DNA of 64,000 nucleotides from Xenorhabdus ehlersii (GTDB taxonomy: Bacteria > Pseudomonadota > Gammaproteobacteria > Enterobacterales > Enterobacteriaceae). The stretch is taken from contig NZ_RAQI01000004.1 of the NCBI RefSeq assembly GCF_003610465.1, positions 62,001 to 126,000 of the forward strand. The letters run 5' to 3'. The translations under genes were made by a program, and so were the position numbers. This document shows positions 19,236-31,276 of the stretch, piece by piece (the stretch's first letter is position 1; each line of letters opens with the position of its first letter). Below the pieces are notes generated by a model. That model made no database searches, was not told where the DNA came from, and saw nothing but the letters and a program-made list of their open reading frames with translations.

Positions 19236-19248
19236 TAACTTATTGATT
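19236..19248 (-). promoter_or_regulatory. IHF-binding site
   Basis: TAACTTATTGATT fits the reverse of WATCAANNNNTTR at every defined position and lies in an AT-rich tract between two DnaA boxes. Confidence 0.75.
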
Positions 19249-19332
19249 AATTAAAGTAATTAACCTAATTTAAAAATAACATGATCAATATTTATTTTTT
19301 GTTTGTTAGTTGATCAGAAAAGTATTTTCATT

Positions 19333-19341
19333 TTATTCACA
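19333..19341 (+). promoter_or_regulatory. DnaA box (TTATTCACA)
   Basis: Exact TTATNCACA match, 46 bp from the end of queG. Confidence 0.8.
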
Positions 19342-19386
19342 AGGAAATGAAAGGCTTTTTTTACCAGAAATTCGGCTGATTAATTA

Positions 19387-20544
19387 TTAGGCATCCCTGG
19401 GTAGGCCTTTGGTTATTGCTCTTATCAATCGTTTTTGTTGTGAGGTTTGAACTTCGATGGCATTGGCATTCCGGCGGGCCATTTGTTGGGTTATCGCCCA
19501 GTGGATATGTTCATCCAAAACTTCACTTAAGCCGAACCGTTTTTCCAACGCTAATACGACGTCCTCTTGATAGGGTGCATTGCCCAAAGCGACGGAAATG
19601 TTGCGTAACCAGCGCAAATACCCAATACGGCGAATTGGCGAGCCTTCCGTGATACGCAGAAACTTTTCCTCACTCCAATTAAATAACGCTAGTAGGTCAG
19701 GGGTATGCAGTGCGGCACGTGGGCTAAAGTCAGCTTCATCTGTTAATTGAGAAAAACGATTCCAGGGGCAAATAAGCTGGCAATCATCGCAGCCATAAAT
19801 CCGGTTGCCCATGAGTGTGCGAAATTCTTCTGGAATGACACCTTCCAATTCAATGGTCAGGTAAGAGATGCAGCGTCTGGCATCGATGGTGTAAGGCTCA
19901 ACAATGGCACCCGTTGGACAAGTTGTCATGCAGGCCACGCAGCGTCCACATTGTTCCTCTTGCGGAGCATCAATGGGCAGGGGAAGGTTAATTAGCAATT
20001 CACCGAGGAAAAACCAGGAACCAGATTCCCGATTTAATATAAGTGAGTGTTTACCAACCCAGCCAAGCCCCGCTTTTTCTGCCAGTGGGCGTTCCATAAT
20101 TGGGGCAGAATCGACAAAAGGACGAAAATTCAAAGTTCCCTGATATTCATGAGCGCTGCAATATTCTTGGATCTTATCGCCCAGTTTTTTGAGACGCTGA
20201 CGCAGCAGTTTATGATAATCTCGGCCCAACGAATAGCGGCTAATATAACCCATTTGCGGATTGTTAAGCGTACTGGCAAACGCTGCTTTAGCAGGCAGAT
20301 AATTCATGCGTACACTGATAACCCGTAAAGTCCCTGGCAGAAGCTCATGGGGACGGGCGCGCATCATGCTGTGACGAGCCATCCAGTCCATTTCGCCATG
20401 ATATTGCTTATCAAGCCATTCCTGTAGCCTCGATTCTTCTGCCGATAAATCGGTGTCACAGATGCCGATTTGCTGGAAGCCAAGGGAAAGGCCCCATTGT
20501 TTGATGTTGGTTGCCAGAAGATGCAGATCGAGAGGGGTTGCCAT
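19387..20544 (-). CDS. queG: Epoxyqueuosine reductase QueG
   Basis: A 385-residue cobalamin- and Fe-S-dependent enzyme that performs the last step of queuosine synthesis in tRNA. Two 4Fe-4S motifs are visible: CGRCVACMTTCPTGAI near residue 195 and CDDCQLICPWN near 250. The length is near E. coli QueG (379). It faces the datA-like region at its 3' end and diverges from tsaE. In E. coli nnr (yjeF) lies between queG and tsaE; it is missing here. Confidence 0.95.
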   Translation of the reverse strand: MATPLDLHLLATNIKQWGLSLGFQQIGICDTDLSAEESRLQEWLDKQYHGEMDWMARHSMMRARPHELLPGTLRVISVRMNYLPAKAAFASTLNNPQMGYISRYSLGRDYHKLLRQRLKKLGDKIQEYCSAHEYQGTLNFRPFVDSAPIMERPLAEKAGLGWVGKHSLILNRESGSWFFLGELLINLPLPIDAPQEEQCGRCVACMTTCPTGAIVEPYTIDARRCISYLTIELEGVIPEEFRTLMGNRIYGCDDCQLICPWNRFSQLTDEADFSPRAALHTPDLLALFNWSEEKFLRITEGSPIRRIGYLRWLRNISVALGNAPYQEDVVLALEKRFGLSEVLDEHIHWAITQQMARRNANAIEVQTSQQKRLIRAITKGLPRDA

Positions 20545-20750
20545 GAAATATCAAATTACTGCTGAATAGAGAGGGATTAGTTTAACACAGAGGGCATTGA
20601 ATACAAAAATGCGGCATATAGCTGTTACGGTAGCACAGAAGATAGTAAATGATAATGTCTGAATTATGTTATGGTTACTGGTTAAGCTATTTAACTGATA
20701 TGTCTACCTGATTAGTTTCTAATTCAATAAATCAAAACAGATATTTTTCA

Positions 20751-21215
20751 ATGAAAGAACTCGTTTTATCACTTCCAAATGAAAATGCCACAGTTGCATT
20801 GGGTAATGCAGTGGCGGCAGTTGGCGATCGCGGCTATGTTATTTATCTATATGGCGATCTTGGTGCGGGAAAAACCACATTCAGCCGTGGTTTTCTGCAA
20901 GCTCTTGGCCATCAGGGGCATGTGAAAAGTCCGACTTATACGTTAGTCGAGCCTTATGCTTTACAACCACGGCCTGTCTATCATTTCGATCTTTACCGTC
21001 TGGCTGATCCCGAAGAGCTGGAGTTTATGGGGATCCGGGATTATTTCCATCAGGATTCTATTTGTCTGGTGGAGTGGCCCCAGCAGGGCGCTGGCGTTTT
21101 GCCTGATGCAGATATTGAGTTGTACCTGAATTATGACAGTGAAGGGCGCCAGGCACGTTTTGTTGCGTTATCTGAATATGGTGAAAGTCTGTTGGATAAT
21201 TTGAAGTCCTTATGA
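20751..21215 (+). CDS. tsaE: tRNA threonylcarbamoyladenosine biosynthesis ATPase TsaE
   Basis: A 154-residue P-loop protein ([17 protein letters not shown], about 31-47) with the family motif [10 protein letters not shown] and the HFDLYRL stretch. It works with TsaB and TsaD in making t6A37 in ANN-decoding tRNAs. First gene of the conserved tsaE-amiB-mutL-miaA-hfq-hflX-hflK-hflC series. Confidence 0.95.
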   Translation: MKELVLSLPNENATVALGNAVAAVGDRGYVIYLYGDLGAGKTTFSRGFLQALGHQGHVKSPTYTLVEPYALQPRPVYHFDLYRLADPEELEFMGIRDYFHQDSICLVEWPQQGAGVLPDADIELYLNYDSEGRQARFVALSEYGESLLDNLKSL

Positions 21216-21229
21216 AGGAATACCCGATC

Positions 21230-22561
21230 ATGAAGAATGCCTTTTTCGTGGATGTGATAAAAAAATGGCGTGCCTATTGGGTGATGGCCTGTGCCTTGTT
21301 TTTCATGTTGAGCCAGTTAGTTATGACGGCCGCATCGGCGGCTACGCTGTCGAATATTCATGTGAAGAATGGTCCATCTGAAGCCGTTGTAACATTGGAA
21401 TTCATTGGTGGACATCCTGATTATCGATTTTTTCCTTTGCATTCTCCTGAGCGGTTGGTGGTGGATATTCATCAACCCAGTAAAATTATTGGGTTACCGA
21501 TGCGTTTATCTGGCCAGAATCTGGTAAAACTGATACGTTCCAGCCAGCCACCTGATACACATCACCAGCGGGTGGTGTTGGAGTTGGCAGATAAAGCCAC
21601 AGTTACATCTACGGTGAAAACGTCTACGGTGAAAAATGTCGGCAATAAATCGCAAGTGATGATGACACTGAAAACCAATGGAGTAGTGAACAACTCATCA
21701 GTATCGACTAACCATGCCTCACAAAATGAAAGTAAGCGATTACTTACAAATAGTGGTCAACTTACGGGAAAAGAAACTCAGCCTGTATCGAATCACCGTG
21801 AGCAAGGTGTGAAGAAACAGGCTGCCCAATCTACGCAAGGAAGAGTGTCCCGCCCGATTGTCGTTGCTATTGATGCGGGGCATGGAGGACAAGATCCTGG
21901 GGCGATTGGGCAACGGGGGCTGAAAGAAAAGAATGTCACAATTAATGTTGCCCGTAAATTGGCAGCCCTTTTACGCAATGATCCCATGTTCACGCCTGTG
22001 TTGACGCGAAATGGTGATTATTTTATCTCTGTAGCAGGGCGTTCTGAAGTCGCCCGTAAACATAAAGCCAATATATTGGTATCAATTCATGCCGATGCAG
22101 CTCCCAATCGCAGTGCCAGAGGTGCTTCTGTCTGGGTGCTCTCCAATCGCCGTGCAAACAGTGAATTGGGGAATTGGCTGGAACAGCATGAAAAGCAATC
22201 GGAATTACTGGGAGGTGCGGGAGATGCTCTCGCCAATGGTACTGATCCTTATCTGAGTAAGGCCGTATTGGATTTGCAATTTGGGCATTCACAGCGGGTT
22301 GGTTATGACGTTGCCATGCAGGTATTGCGCCAGCTATCCAGAATTGGTTCCCTGCATAAACGTACACCAGAACATGCAAGCCTTGGGGTTTTGCGCTCGC
22401 CAGATATTCCGTCCATTTTAGTGGAGACAGGTTTTATCAGTAACGTGTCTGAAGAAGGGTTATTAGGCTCCAATCAGTATCAGGAAAAACTGGCACAGGC
22501 TATTCATTCGGGATTACGTCACTATTTTCTGGCTAATCCATTGCAGTCTGCGCCAAAGTAA
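21230..22561 (+). CDS. amiB: N-acetylmuramoyl-L-alanine amidase AmiB
   Basis: A periplasmic zinc amidase that splits septal peptidoglycan and is activated by EnvC. It has a signal peptide ending ASA before ATLSNIHV, an AMIN domain (about 38-125), a low-complexity linker rich in Thr/Ser/Gln, and the amidase_3 domain from about residue 205 ([13 protein letters not shown], then [10 protein letters not shown]). No LysM repeats are seen. The start at 21230 has AAGGA upstream; an ATG at 21212 overlapping the tsaE stop (ATGA) is the alternative. Confidence 0.93.
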   Translation: MKNAFFVDVIKKWRAYWVMACALFFMLSQLVMTAASAATLSNIHVKNGPSEAVVTLEFIGGHPDYRFFPLHSPERLVVDIHQPSKIIGLPMRLSGQNLVKLIRSSQPPDTHHQRVVLELADKATVTSTVKTSTVKNVGNKSQVMMTLKTNGVVNNSSVSTNHASQNESKRLLTNSGQLTGKETQPVSNHREQGVKKQAAQSTQGRVSRPIVVAIDAGHGGQDPGAIGQRGLKEKNVTINVARKLAALLRNDPMFTPVLTRNGDYFISVAGRSEVARKHKANILVSIHADAAPNRSARGASVWVLSNRRANSELGNWLEQHEKQSELLGGAGDALANGTDPYLSKAVLDLQFGHSQRVGYDVAMQVLRQLSRIGSLHKRTPEHASLGVLRSPDIPSILVETGFISNVSEEGLLGSNQYQEKLAQAIHSGLRHYFLANPLQSAPK

Positions 22562-22621
22562 CCAAATATACGCTTATCAGAATAGGTTTGATAGGCTCTG
22601 AATTGTAATTAAGGTCAAATT

Positions 22622-24487
22622 ATGGCTATCAAGATATTACCCCCACAATTGGCAAACCAGATTGCTGCCGGTGAAGTGGTTGAACGCCCTTCTTCTGTAG
22701 TGAAAGAGTTGGTGGAAAATAGCCTTGATGCCGGTGCAACCCGTATTGATATTGATATTGAACGGGGTGGCGCAAAGCTGATCCGAATTCGTGATAATGG
22801 CGGTGGGATCAGCAAGCAGGATTTGACGCTGGCACTAGCGCGCCATGCAACCAGTAAAATTGCGTCATTGGATGATTTGGAAGCGATTGTCAGTATGGGC
22901 TTCCGTGGGGAAGCTTTAGCGAGTATCAGTTCTGTTTCAAGGCTGACATTAACTTCCCGCCCTGAAAGTCAGGCGGAAGCGTGGCAATCTTATGCCGAAG
23001 GCCGTGATATGGACGTCACGGTAAAACCTGCCGCTCATCCTGTGGGAACAACGGTTGAAGTGTTGGATCTGTTTTATAACACGCCTGCCCGCCGGAAATT
23101 CCTGAGAACAGAAAAAACGGAATTTGGCCATATTGATGAAGTCGTGCGTCGAATAGCTTTGGCGCGGTTGGATGTCGCCATTAACCTGAATCACAATGGG
23201 AAATTGGTGCGCCAGTATCGTCCTGCTAAAGATGAATCTCAGCATGAACGGCGTCTGGCAGCCATTTGTGGAACCGCTTTTGTGCAACAGGTGCTGGCGT
23301 TGTCATGGCAGCATGATTCTTTGTCTATTAAGGGCTGGGTTGTAGATCCGGTGAATACGGCAGTGAGCGAGATCCAATATTGCTATGTCAATGGGCGCAT
23401 GATGCGGGATCGCCTGATTAATCATGCGATTCGTCAAGCTTATCAGGATTTGATTAAGGGGGAGCAGCAACCCGCTTATGTTTTGTATCTCGAAATCGAT
23501 CCGCGCCAGGTGGATGTCAATGTACATCCAGCCAAACATGAAGTGCGTTTCCATCAGGCTCGCCTGGTACATGATTTTATTTACCAGGGTGTAGCTGCGG
23601 TATTGAAACAACGCGGCACGGGAGATGAATTGGTGCTTGGTTGTCAGGAGAGTGCTACAAGCTGGGTGCCGGAGAATCGCCTTTCTGCGGGAGAAAACCA
23701 TTTTACCCGCAAGCGTGTTGAACAAGCGGATGAGGCCTCTTCACGACGTCATGAGCATCATGATCGTGGTACGCAACAAATACATCATGGGGAAAGCTAC
23801 CAGAAAAAACAGGGGGAGTTGTACCAAAAAATGATGCAATTCTCCCCAGAAGAAAAACGCCCGTTATTTCCAGAGCGGGGTGCGCGGGAAGGTGTATCGG
23901 TTTCTGCTACTCCTGTGCCATCGGGACAGGGGAAACATAGCTTTGGAAAAGTATTGTGTATCTATGCAGGTTGTTATGCTTTGATCGAATCCCCATCGGG
24001 AATAGGGTTGCTTTCCCTGCCAGTCGCTGAACGCTGGCTGAAACAGGCGCAATTGACCCCCGGAGAACAGGGGCTTAAATCCCAGCCATTATTGATCCCG
24101 CTGAAACTTGCTCTCAATCAGTCAGAAATGAGTGTCTTAAAGCAGAATAGTGACTTATTAAAGACTTTTGGCATTGAATCGACAGTCGCACATGGAAAAG
24201 TAACCATTCATGCGGTATCGTTGCCTCTGCGTCAACAGAACCTGCCGAAACTCTTGCCGGAACTGTTGGGCTATCTTGGGGAACAGTCAGCCGCTTCTGT
24301 TGAGCAGGTTGCCAGTTGGCTTTCCCGTCACGTGGATAGCGAGCATGAAACGTGGAACATCGCGCAAGCCGTCCAGCGTTTGGCTGATGTCGAACGCCTT
24401 TGCCCTCAACTGGTGGGATCGCCGCCGGATGGGTTATTACAGTTAATTGATTTACAAGCAGTGGTGGCATTCCTTAATCATGAGTGA
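22622..24487 (+). CDS. mutL: DNA mismatch repair protein MutL
   Basis: A 621-residue GHKL ATPase linking MutS to MutH. N-terminal motifs: [37 protein letters not shown] variable Gln/His-rich linker (about 345-440) precedes the C-terminal dimerisation domain. It overlaps miaA by 8 bp. Confidence 0.97.
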   Translation: MAIKILPPQLANQIAAGEVVERPSSVVKELVENSLDAGATRIDIDIERGGAKLIRIRDNGGGISKQDLTLALARHATSKIASLDDLEAIVSMGFRGEALASISSVSRLTLTSRPESQAEAWQSYAEGRDMDVTVKPAAHPVGTTVEVLDLFYNTPARRKFLRTEKTEFGHIDEVVRRIALARLDVAINLNHNGKLVRQYRPAKDESQHERRLAAICGTAFVQQVLALSWQHDSLSIKGWVVDPVNTAVSEIQYCYVNGRMMRDRLINHAIRQAYQDLIKGEQQPAYVLYLEIDPRQVDVNVHPAKHEVRFHQARLVHDFIYQGVAAVLKQRGTGDELVLGCQESATSWVPENRLSAGENHFTRKRVEQADEASSRRHEHHDRGTQQIHHGESYQKKQGELYQKMMQFSPEEKRPLFPERGAREGVSVSATPVPSGQGKHSFGKVLCIYAGCYALIESPSGIGLLSLPVAERWLKQAQLTPGEQGLKSQPLLIPLKLALNQSEMSVLKQNSDLLKTFGIESTVAHGKVTIHAVSLPLRQQNLPKLLPELLGYLGEQSAASVEQVASWLSRHVDSEHETWNIAQAVQRLADVERLCPQLVGSPPDGLLQLIDLQAVVAFLNHE

Positions 24488-25421
24488 TTTAAAAACTCAA
24501 CATCTGCCGACAGCCATTTTTATCATGGGGCCGACGGCTTCAGGGAAAACGGCGTTATCGATCGCTTTGCGTCAGCTTCTTCCGATTGAATTAATCAGTG
24601 TCGATTCTGCGTTGATTTATCGTGGAATGGATATTGGGACAGCAAAACCTTCCGCAGAAGAGCAGGCACTGGCACCTCATCGTTTGATCGATATTCTTGA
24701 CCCTGCGGCAGTCTATTCTGCTGCCGATTTTCGCCGTGATGCATTGCAAGAAATGGCAGAAATCACGGCGGCTGGGAGAATACCCCTCCTGGTTGGTGGA
24801 ACCATGCTATATTTCAAAGCCTTGTTGGAAGGATTATCGCCTTTACCTTCCGCAGATCCCGAGGTTAGGGCGCAGATTGAACAACAGGCAGCAGAGCTGG
24901 GATGGGACGCGTTACATCGACAATTACAGGAAATTGATCCCGTTTCTGCGGCAAGGATTCATCCTAATGATCCACAACGTCTTACTCGTGCACTGGAAGT
25001 TTTTCGAATTTCGGGTAAAACTCTAACTGAGTTGACTGAAACGTCTGGAGAAATATTGCCTTATCGAGTTCATCAATTTGCGATCGCGCCAGCAAGCCGT
25101 GAAATTTTGCATCAGCGTATCGCAGCCCGTTTTGAACAAATGATCAAATCAGGGTTTGAAGATGAGGTAAAAGCACTTTATGCTCGTAGTGATTTGCATA
25201 CCGATTTACCCTCCATTCGTTGTGTTGGTTATCGTCAGATGTGGTCTCACCTCGCGGGCGAAATCTCTCATGATGAGATGGTTTATCGCGGTATCTGTGC
25301 GACACGCCAATTGGCGAAGCGTCAGATTACGTGGCTCAGAAGTTGGGACAATGTGACCTGGTTGGATAGCGATCAACCTAAACAAAATCTAAACACAGTC
25401 ATGCAGGTTATTAGTACATAA
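24480..25421 (+). CDS. miaA: tRNA dimethylallyltransferase
   Basis: A 313-residue enzyme that adds the isopentenyl group to A37 of tRNAs reading UNN codons. P-loop GPTASGKT near residues 17-24; [16 protein letters not shown] follows. The frame is open from a TTG at 24447, but the ATG at 24480, overlapping the mutL stop, fits the E. coli start and length (316). Confidence 0.96.
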   Translation: MSDLKTQHLPTAIFIMGPTASGKTALSIALRQLLPIELISVDSALIYRGMDIGTAKPSAEEQALAPHRLIDILDPAAVYSAADFRRDALQEMAEITAAGRIPLLVGGTMLYFKALLEGLSPLPSADPEVRAQIEQQAAELGWDALHRQLQEIDPVSAARIHPNDPQRLTRALEVFRISGKTLTELTETSGEILPYRVHQFAIAPASREILHQRIAARFEQMIKSGFEDEVKALYARSDLHTDLPSIRCVGYRQMWSHLAGEISHDEMVYRGICATRQLAKRQITWLRSWDNVTWLDSDQPKQNLNTVMQVIST

Positions 25422-25528
25422 ATTCATTGATTGTGTACAATTGATCAGTACCAAGTATCATTTTTGAGTAGTTACTTTTCGAACCAATCGGTTCTTAGTT
25501 AAAAACAACAAAATAAGGAAAATATAGA

Positions 25529-25831
25529 ATGGCTAAGGGGCAATCTTTGCAAGATCCATTCCTGAACGCTTTACGACGTGAAAGGGTCCCGGTTTCTATT
25601 TATTTGGTAAACGGCATCAAATTGCAGGGGCAGATTGAATCTTTTGACCAATTTGTCATTTTACTGAAGAACACGGTTAGCCAGATGGTTTATAAACATG
25701 CCATCTCTACTGTTGTGCCTTCCCGTCCTGTGTCTCATCATGGTAACAACCAGAATGTGCCGACTGGCGTTGGAAATTATCATGCTGGCACTAACCCGGC
25801 AGTACAACAGGAAGGCGATGGCGCTGAATAA
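25529..25831 (+). CDS. hfq: RNA chaperone Hfq
   Basis: A 100-residue Sm-like hexamer that pairs sRNAs with mRNAs. The conserved core is visible: [20 protein letters not shown], then [12 protein letters not shown], and Sm2 [11 protein letters not shown]. The C-terminal tail (about 70-100) is Asn/Gly-rich and disordered. It has AAGGAAA before the ATG and its own terminator before hflX. Confidence 0.98.
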   Translation: MAKGQSLQDPFLNALRRERVPVSIYLVNGIKLQGQIESFDQFVILLKNTVSQMVYKHAISTVVPSRPVSHHGNNQNVPTGVGNYHAGTNPAVQQEGDGAE

Positions 25832-25854
25832 ATCAGCAGCCGTGTCTGAAAATA

Positions 25855-25889
25855 AAAACATAGGTAGGGAGACTTTACCTATGTTTTTT
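25855..25889 (+). terminator. Intrinsic terminator after hfq
   Basis: Stem ACATAGGTA / TACCTATGT flanked by A and T runs. It would limit read-through from hfq into hflX. Confidence 0.8.
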
Positions 25890-25926
25890 CTTATCGGATT
25901 TTTACTCAGCCTGAGGGGTTGCACCA

Positions 25927-27207
25927 TTGTTTGATCGTTATGAAGGCGGAGAGTTAGCCGTTCTGGTGCATGTTTTCTTCTCACAGGAAAAAGATACGGA
26001 AAATCTCAGTGAATTCGAGTCATTGGTGACTTCCGCTGGTGTTTCTCCTGTGCAGATTGTAACGGGAAGCCGGAAGGCACCTCATCCGAAATATTTTGTC
26101 GGAGAGGGCAAGGCAGAGGAAATTGCTGAAGCTGTCAAGAACAGCGGTGCAGATGTGGTGTTGTTTAACCATGCCCTCAGTCCTGCGCAGGAACGTAATC
26201 TTGAACGCTTGTGCCAATGCCGTGTCGTTGATCGCACGGGGGTGATTCTGGATATTTTTGCCCAACGGGCAAGGACACACGAAGGCAAGTTGCAAGTCGA
26301 ATTGGCACAATTGCGTCACCTGTCCACCCGTCTGGTTCGGGGCTGGACTCACCTTGAACGCCAAAAAGGGGGGATCGGGTTGCGTGGGCCTGGGGAAACC
26401 CAGTTGGAAAGTGACCGCCGTATGCTGCGTGACAAAATCAAACAGATTTTGGGACGCCTTAACAAAGTTGAAAAGCAGCGTGAACAGGGGCGCCAGGCAC
26501 GTAATAAAGCCGATATCCCAACGGTCTCTTTTGTTGGTTACACCAATGCCGGAAAATCCAGTTTATTCAATAAAATAACTTCTGCCGATGTTTATGCGGC
26601 TGACCAGCTTTTTGCCACCCTGGATCCGACACTGCGCCGAATAGAGGTGGATGATGTTGGTACGGTTGTTTTGGCTGATACAGTTGGTTTTATCCGCCAT
26701 TTACCCCATGATTTGGTGGCAGCGTTCAAGGCGACTTTGCAGGAAACTCGGCAAGCGAGATTATTGCTGCATGTTGTTGATGCGGCTGACCCTCGCTTCG
26801 ATGAAAACATTATCGCTGTTGACAGTGTTCTTGAAGAGATTGAATCCAATGAGATCCCTTCTCTGATGGTGATGAATAAAATCGATATGTTGGAAGATTT
26901 TATTCCCCGCATTGATCGTGATGAAGAAAATCGGCCGGTCAGAGTTTGGTTATCTGCACAAACTGGCGCAGGTATTCCTTTATTATTGCAGGCATTGACC
27001 GAGTGCCTTTCAGGTGAAATAGCGCATTATAAATTGCACCTTCCGCCTGAAGCAGGGCGTCTGCGTAGCCGTTTTTATCAGCTTCAGGCCATTGAAGATG
27101 AATGGATGGAAGAAAATGGTCAGGTTGGTGTTGAAGTCAGGATGCCAATGGTCGATTGGCGTCGTTTGTGTAAACAAGAACCAAAATTACCCGACTATGT
27201 TGTCTGA
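25927..27207 (+). CDS. hflX: Ribosome-dissociating GTPase HflX
   Basis: A 426-residue Obg-related GTPase that splits stalled ribosomes after heat stress. An N-terminal HflX domain ([20 protein letters not shown]) and Gly-rich linker ([14 protein letters not shown]) come before G1 [10 protein letters not shown]3 DTVG and G4 NKID. It starts at TTG (MFDRYEGGE), with GAGGGG upstream; the N-terminus matches E. coli. Confidence 0.96.
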   Translation: MFDRYEGGELAVLVHVFFSQEKDTENLSEFESLVTSAGVSPVQIVTGSRKAPHPKYFVGEGKAEEIAEAVKNSGADVVLFNHALSPAQERNLERLCQCRVVDRTGVILDIFAQRARTHEGKLQVELAQLRHLSTRLVRGWTHLERQKGGIGLRGPGETQLESDRRMLRDKIKQILGRLNKVEKQREQGRQARNKADIPTVSFVGYTNAGKSSLFNKITSADVYAADQLFATLDPTLRRIEVDDVGTVVLADTVGFIRHLPHDLVAAFKATLQETRQARLLLHVVDAADPRFDENIIAVDSVLEEIESNEIPSLMVMNKIDMLEDFIPRIDRDEENRPVRVWLSAQTGAGIPLLLQALTECLSGEIAHYKLHLPPEAGRLRSRFYQLQAIEDEWMEENGQVGVEVRMPMVDWRRLCKQEPKLPDYVV

Positions 27208-27289
27208 TTGATTGGCGCAAGACAACAAACAAGGTATCATTTTATCCGTCATTTCAAGGTGCTTATAGTCATGGAGTAGCAGAGATGAA

Positions 27290-27527
27290 ATGGCGGTGAT
27301 GAAATGACTGTGCCAGAATTGCAGTGACAGGTCAGCACTGTCAAAAGTTATCACCCAATAATATTGGTTGCTTACAAAACGATGAAGTTCGTCGTTTCTG
27401 CCCACGGAGGCCGCTGTCAAACCTGTCAAGGACAGGCAACGGCCTGTGAAGTGGGAAGCCTCACCCATCTGGGTGGAGAGCAGTCACCTCTGAAAAACCA
27501 GTAAAAACTAGAAAGTGGAGCTAAAAC
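27290..27527 (+). pseudogene. Relic of an IS200/IS605-family tnpB 3' end and right-end hairpin
   Basis: The hflX-hflK gap is 320 bp, much longer than in E. coli. One plus-strand frame reads VSAHGG, then GQATACEVGS, like the C-terminus of enterobacterial TnpB/IS1341-type proteins. It is followed by a hairpin (CTCACCCA / TGGGTGGAG, about 27460-27480) and CAGTCACC, like the subterminal hairpin at the right end of IS200/IS605 elements. No tnpA or tnpB catalytic part remains. Assignment rests on remembered family patterns. Confidence 0.45.
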
Positions 27528-28739
27528 ATGGCGTGGAATCAGCCCGGTAATAACGGACAGGACCGCGACCCGTGGGGAAGCAGCAATAATAATGGCGGCA
27601 ACTCCGGCGGCAACAATAAAGGTGGTCGTAACCGTGGGGCAACTGATCTCGACGATCTGTTCCGTAAACTGAGTCAAAAACTCGGTGGTCTCGGTGGAAA
27701 CAAAGGTGGAAATGGTTCTGGGCAGAACCCTAAATTTGGCGGGCGTCTTATTGGTCTTGCCGTTGCTGCTGCAATTGCTGTTTGGGTTGTAAGTGGTTTC
27801 TATACGATTAAAGAAACAGAACGTGGCGTAGTAACTCGATTTGGCAAGTTTAATCATGTTGTACAGCCTGGTTTGAATTGGAAAATGACGTTCATTGATC
27901 ATGTCAGGGCGGTTAACGTTGAATCTGTTCGCGATTTGGCAACGACGGGGGCCATGCTGACTTCAGATGAAAACGTGGTATTGGCTGAAATGAACGTTCA
28001 ATACCGTGTTACCGATCCAGCAGCTTATCTTTTCAGTGTTACCAATCCTGATGATAGTTTGCGCCAGGCTACAGACAGTGCCGTGCGCGGTGTTGTTGGC
28101 AAATATTCGATGGAAACCAATCTGACGGAAGGGCGTACTATTGTCCGTAACGATACTCAGAAGGTACTGGAAGAGACTATCCGTCCATACAATATGGGTA
28201 TTACTGTGGTCGATGTAAACTTCCAGGCTGCTCGTCCACCTGAAGAAGTTAAGGCTGCATTCGATGATGTGATCGCAGCGCGTGAGCAGAAGCAGCAAAC
28301 CATTCGTGAAGCCAGAGCTTACGAGAACGAAGTATTACCTAAAGCGAAAGGTGAAGCACAACGTATTATCGAAGATGCTAAAGCCTATAAAGTTAGCGCA
28401 GTATTGAATGCTAAGGGTGAAGTGGCGAGTTTTGCCAAAATCTTGCCTGAATATAAGGCAGCTCCAGAAATTACTCGCGAACGTCTGTATATCGAGACGA
28501 TGGAACGTGTGTTGAGCAATACACGTAAAATCATTGCAAACGAGAAGAGTAATAACATGCTGCTATTGCCGTTAGATCAAGCGGTTAAAGATCAGGCACA
28601 AGTTCAGCAAAATACGTCCAGTAATACAGCAGTACAGAAGATTATTCGTCAGAATCAATCTACGCCACAACGGGAATCTAACACTTATGGTGGTAGCGAT
28701 AACCTGCGCGGTGATACGGTCAGAATGGGGAGACCATAA
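27528..28739 (+). CDS. hflK: FtsH protease modulator subunit HflK
   Basis: A 403-residue SPFH/band-7 membrane protein. It has a Gly/Asn-rich cytoplasmic N-terminus (about 1-65), one transmembrane helix (about 73-95), then the SPFH domain beginning FYTIKETERGVVTRFGKF. With HflC it forms a large periplasmic cage around FtsH. Two bases separate it from hflC. Confidence 0.96.
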   Translation: MAWNQPGNNGQDRDPWGSSNNNGGNSGGNNKGGRNRGATDLDDLFRKLSQKLGGLGGNKGGNGSGQNPKFGGRLIGLAVAAAIAVWVVSGFYTIKETERGVVTRFGKFNHVVQPGLNWKMTFIDHVRAVNVESVRDLATTGAMLTSDENVVLAEMNVQYRVTDPAAYLFSVTNPDDSLRQATDSAVRGVVGKYSMETNLTEGRTIVRNDTQKVLEETIRPYNMGITVVDVNFQAARPPEEVKAAFDDVIAAREQKQQTIREARAYENEVLPKAKGEAQRIIEDAKAYKVSAVLNAKGEVASFAKILPEYKAAPEITRERLYIETMERVLSNTRKIIANEKSNNMLLLPLDQAVKDQAQVQQNTSSNTAVQKIIRQNQSTPQRESNTYGGSDNLRGDTVRMGRP

Positions 28740-28741
28740 TC

Positions 28742-29731
28742 ATGCGTAATTCATTTATTGTTGCGATTATTGCGGTATTGGTTGTTCTCTATTCATCAAT
28801 CTTTACTGTCAAAGAAGGCGAACGTGGCATTGTGTTGCGTTTTAGTAAGGTTGTACGTGATGCAGAGAATAAACCGATCATTTATGAGCCGGGTCTGCAT
28901 TTCAAAATTCCGTTTGTAGAAACAGTTAAAACCCTTGATGCCCGTATCCAAACTCTGGATATCACGGCTGACCGTTTCTTGACGCGTGAAAATAAAGACT
29001 TGATTGTTGACTCTTACTTGAAGTGGCGTATTAATGACTTCAGTCGTTACTATCTGGCAACAAGTAACGGTGATATCAACCGAGCTGAAATGATGCTGAG
29101 ACGTAAATTCAGTGACCGTTTGCGTTCTGAAATTGGTCGCCTTGATGTACGCGGTATTGTGACTGATTCCCGTGGTCGTTTGACTACCGATGTGCGTGAT
29201 GCCCTGAATCGGGGAACCCACGAAGAAGATGATGAAACAGATGTCGATAGTGCGATTGCATCTGCTGCGGCCTTGGTAGAAAAAGAGACAAAAGGCAAGC
29301 AACCAGCCGTTAATCCAAACAGCATGGCTGCCTTAGGTATTGAAGTTGTTGACGTTCGTATCAAACAGATCAACTTGCCACAGGAAATTTCAGAGGCTAT
29401 TTACCAGCGTATGCGTGCTGACCGTGAAGCCGAAGCGCGTCTCCTGCGTTCAGAAGGTTCGGAAGAAGCGGAAAAGATCCGGGCTGCTGCTGATAAAACA
29501 GCAACTGAAATCAGGGCAGAAGCACAGAGCGAAGCATTGGTATTACATGGTGAAGGTGATGCGGAAGCCACTAAACTATTTGCGGATGCATTCAACCAAG
29601 ATCCTGAGTTCTATGCATTTATCCGTAGCTTGCGTGCTTACGAGAAGAGCTTCAAGAATAACGGTAATGATGTAATGGTACTCAGTCCAGATACTGACTT
29701 CTTCCGTTATATGAAAGCACCTGCGAAGTAA
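28742..29731 (+). CDS. hflC: FtsH protease modulator subunit HflC
   Basis: A 329-residue partner of HflK: an N-terminal membrane anchor (about 4-22) and SPFH domain (VKEGERGIVLRFSKV), then a helical region with the REAEARLLRSEGSEEAEKIR repeat-like segment. It ends at a strong terminator. ftsH itself begins at 63.8 kb in this window. E. coli yjeT, normally next, is absent. Confidence 0.96.
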   Translation: MRNSFIVAIIAVLVVLYSSIFTVKEGERGIVLRFSKVVRDAENKPIIYEPGLHFKIPFVETVKTLDARIQTLDITADRFLTRENKDLIVDSYLKWRINDFSRYYLATSNGDINRAEMMLRRKFSDRLRSEIGRLDVRGIVTDSRGRLTTDVRDALNRGTHEEDDETDVDSAIASAAALVEKETKGKQPAVNPNSMAALGIEVVDVRIKQINLPQEISEAIYQRMRADREAEARLLRSEGSEEAEKIRAAADKTATEIRAEAQSEALVLHGEGDAEATKLFADAFNQDPEFYAFIRSLRAYEKSFKNNGNDVMVLSPDTDFFRYMKAPAK

Positions 29732-29750
29732 AATCCTGTTAACCCACGGT

Positions 29751-29783
29751 AAGCCACTGTAAAAAATGACAGTGGCTTTTTTA
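29751..29783 (+). terminator. Intrinsic terminator after hflC
   Basis: Stem AAGCCACTGT / ACAGTGGCTT with an 8-base loop and a T6 run. Confidence 0.9.
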
Positions 29784-29914
29784 TATACCGCTATCATTAC
29801 CAATGGTTTATTTATCAGTCCATTTATATAACTAAACGAAATAACAAGAAGTAATAAAAAATACTGAAAGGTGCTAAATGAGATGGTAGAATCCATTTTT
29901 AAGCAACCGAGTGA

Positions 29915-31222
<1,308 letters not shown>

Positions 31223-31250
31223 TCGATAGATCGATCTTTTCGGCGCACAT

Positions 31251-31276
31251 AACCGGGCTTATTGCCCGGTTTTTGT
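31251..31276 (+). terminator. Intrinsic terminator after purA
   Basis: Stem AACCGGGC / GCCCGGTT, 5-base loop, T run. Confidence 0.9.

Larger units (their letters stand above)
19103..19341 (+). promoter_or_regulatory. datA: datA-like DnaA-binding locus
   Basis: Non-coding DNA between the tRNA-Gly cluster and queG, the position of datA in E. coli. It carries three exact TTATNCACA DnaA boxes in one orientation (19103, 19170, 19333) and a full match to the IHF consensus (19236-19248) between boxes 2 and 3. In E. coli the essential core of datA is an IHF site between two DnaA boxes within about 180 bp, where the complex promotes DnaA-ATP hydrolysis; here boxes 2 to 3 span 172 bp. The sites are seen directly. 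The function is inferred from position and arrangement. Confidence 0.8.

Noticed and set aside
19321..19386. A second IHF-like site near ATGATCAATATTTATT (19280-19295)
   Set aside because: The final TTR of the consensus is not met; only the site at 19236 fits fully.
20545..20750. A degraded nnr remnant between queG and tsaE
   Set aside because: 206 bp with no reading similar to the nnr product on either strand.
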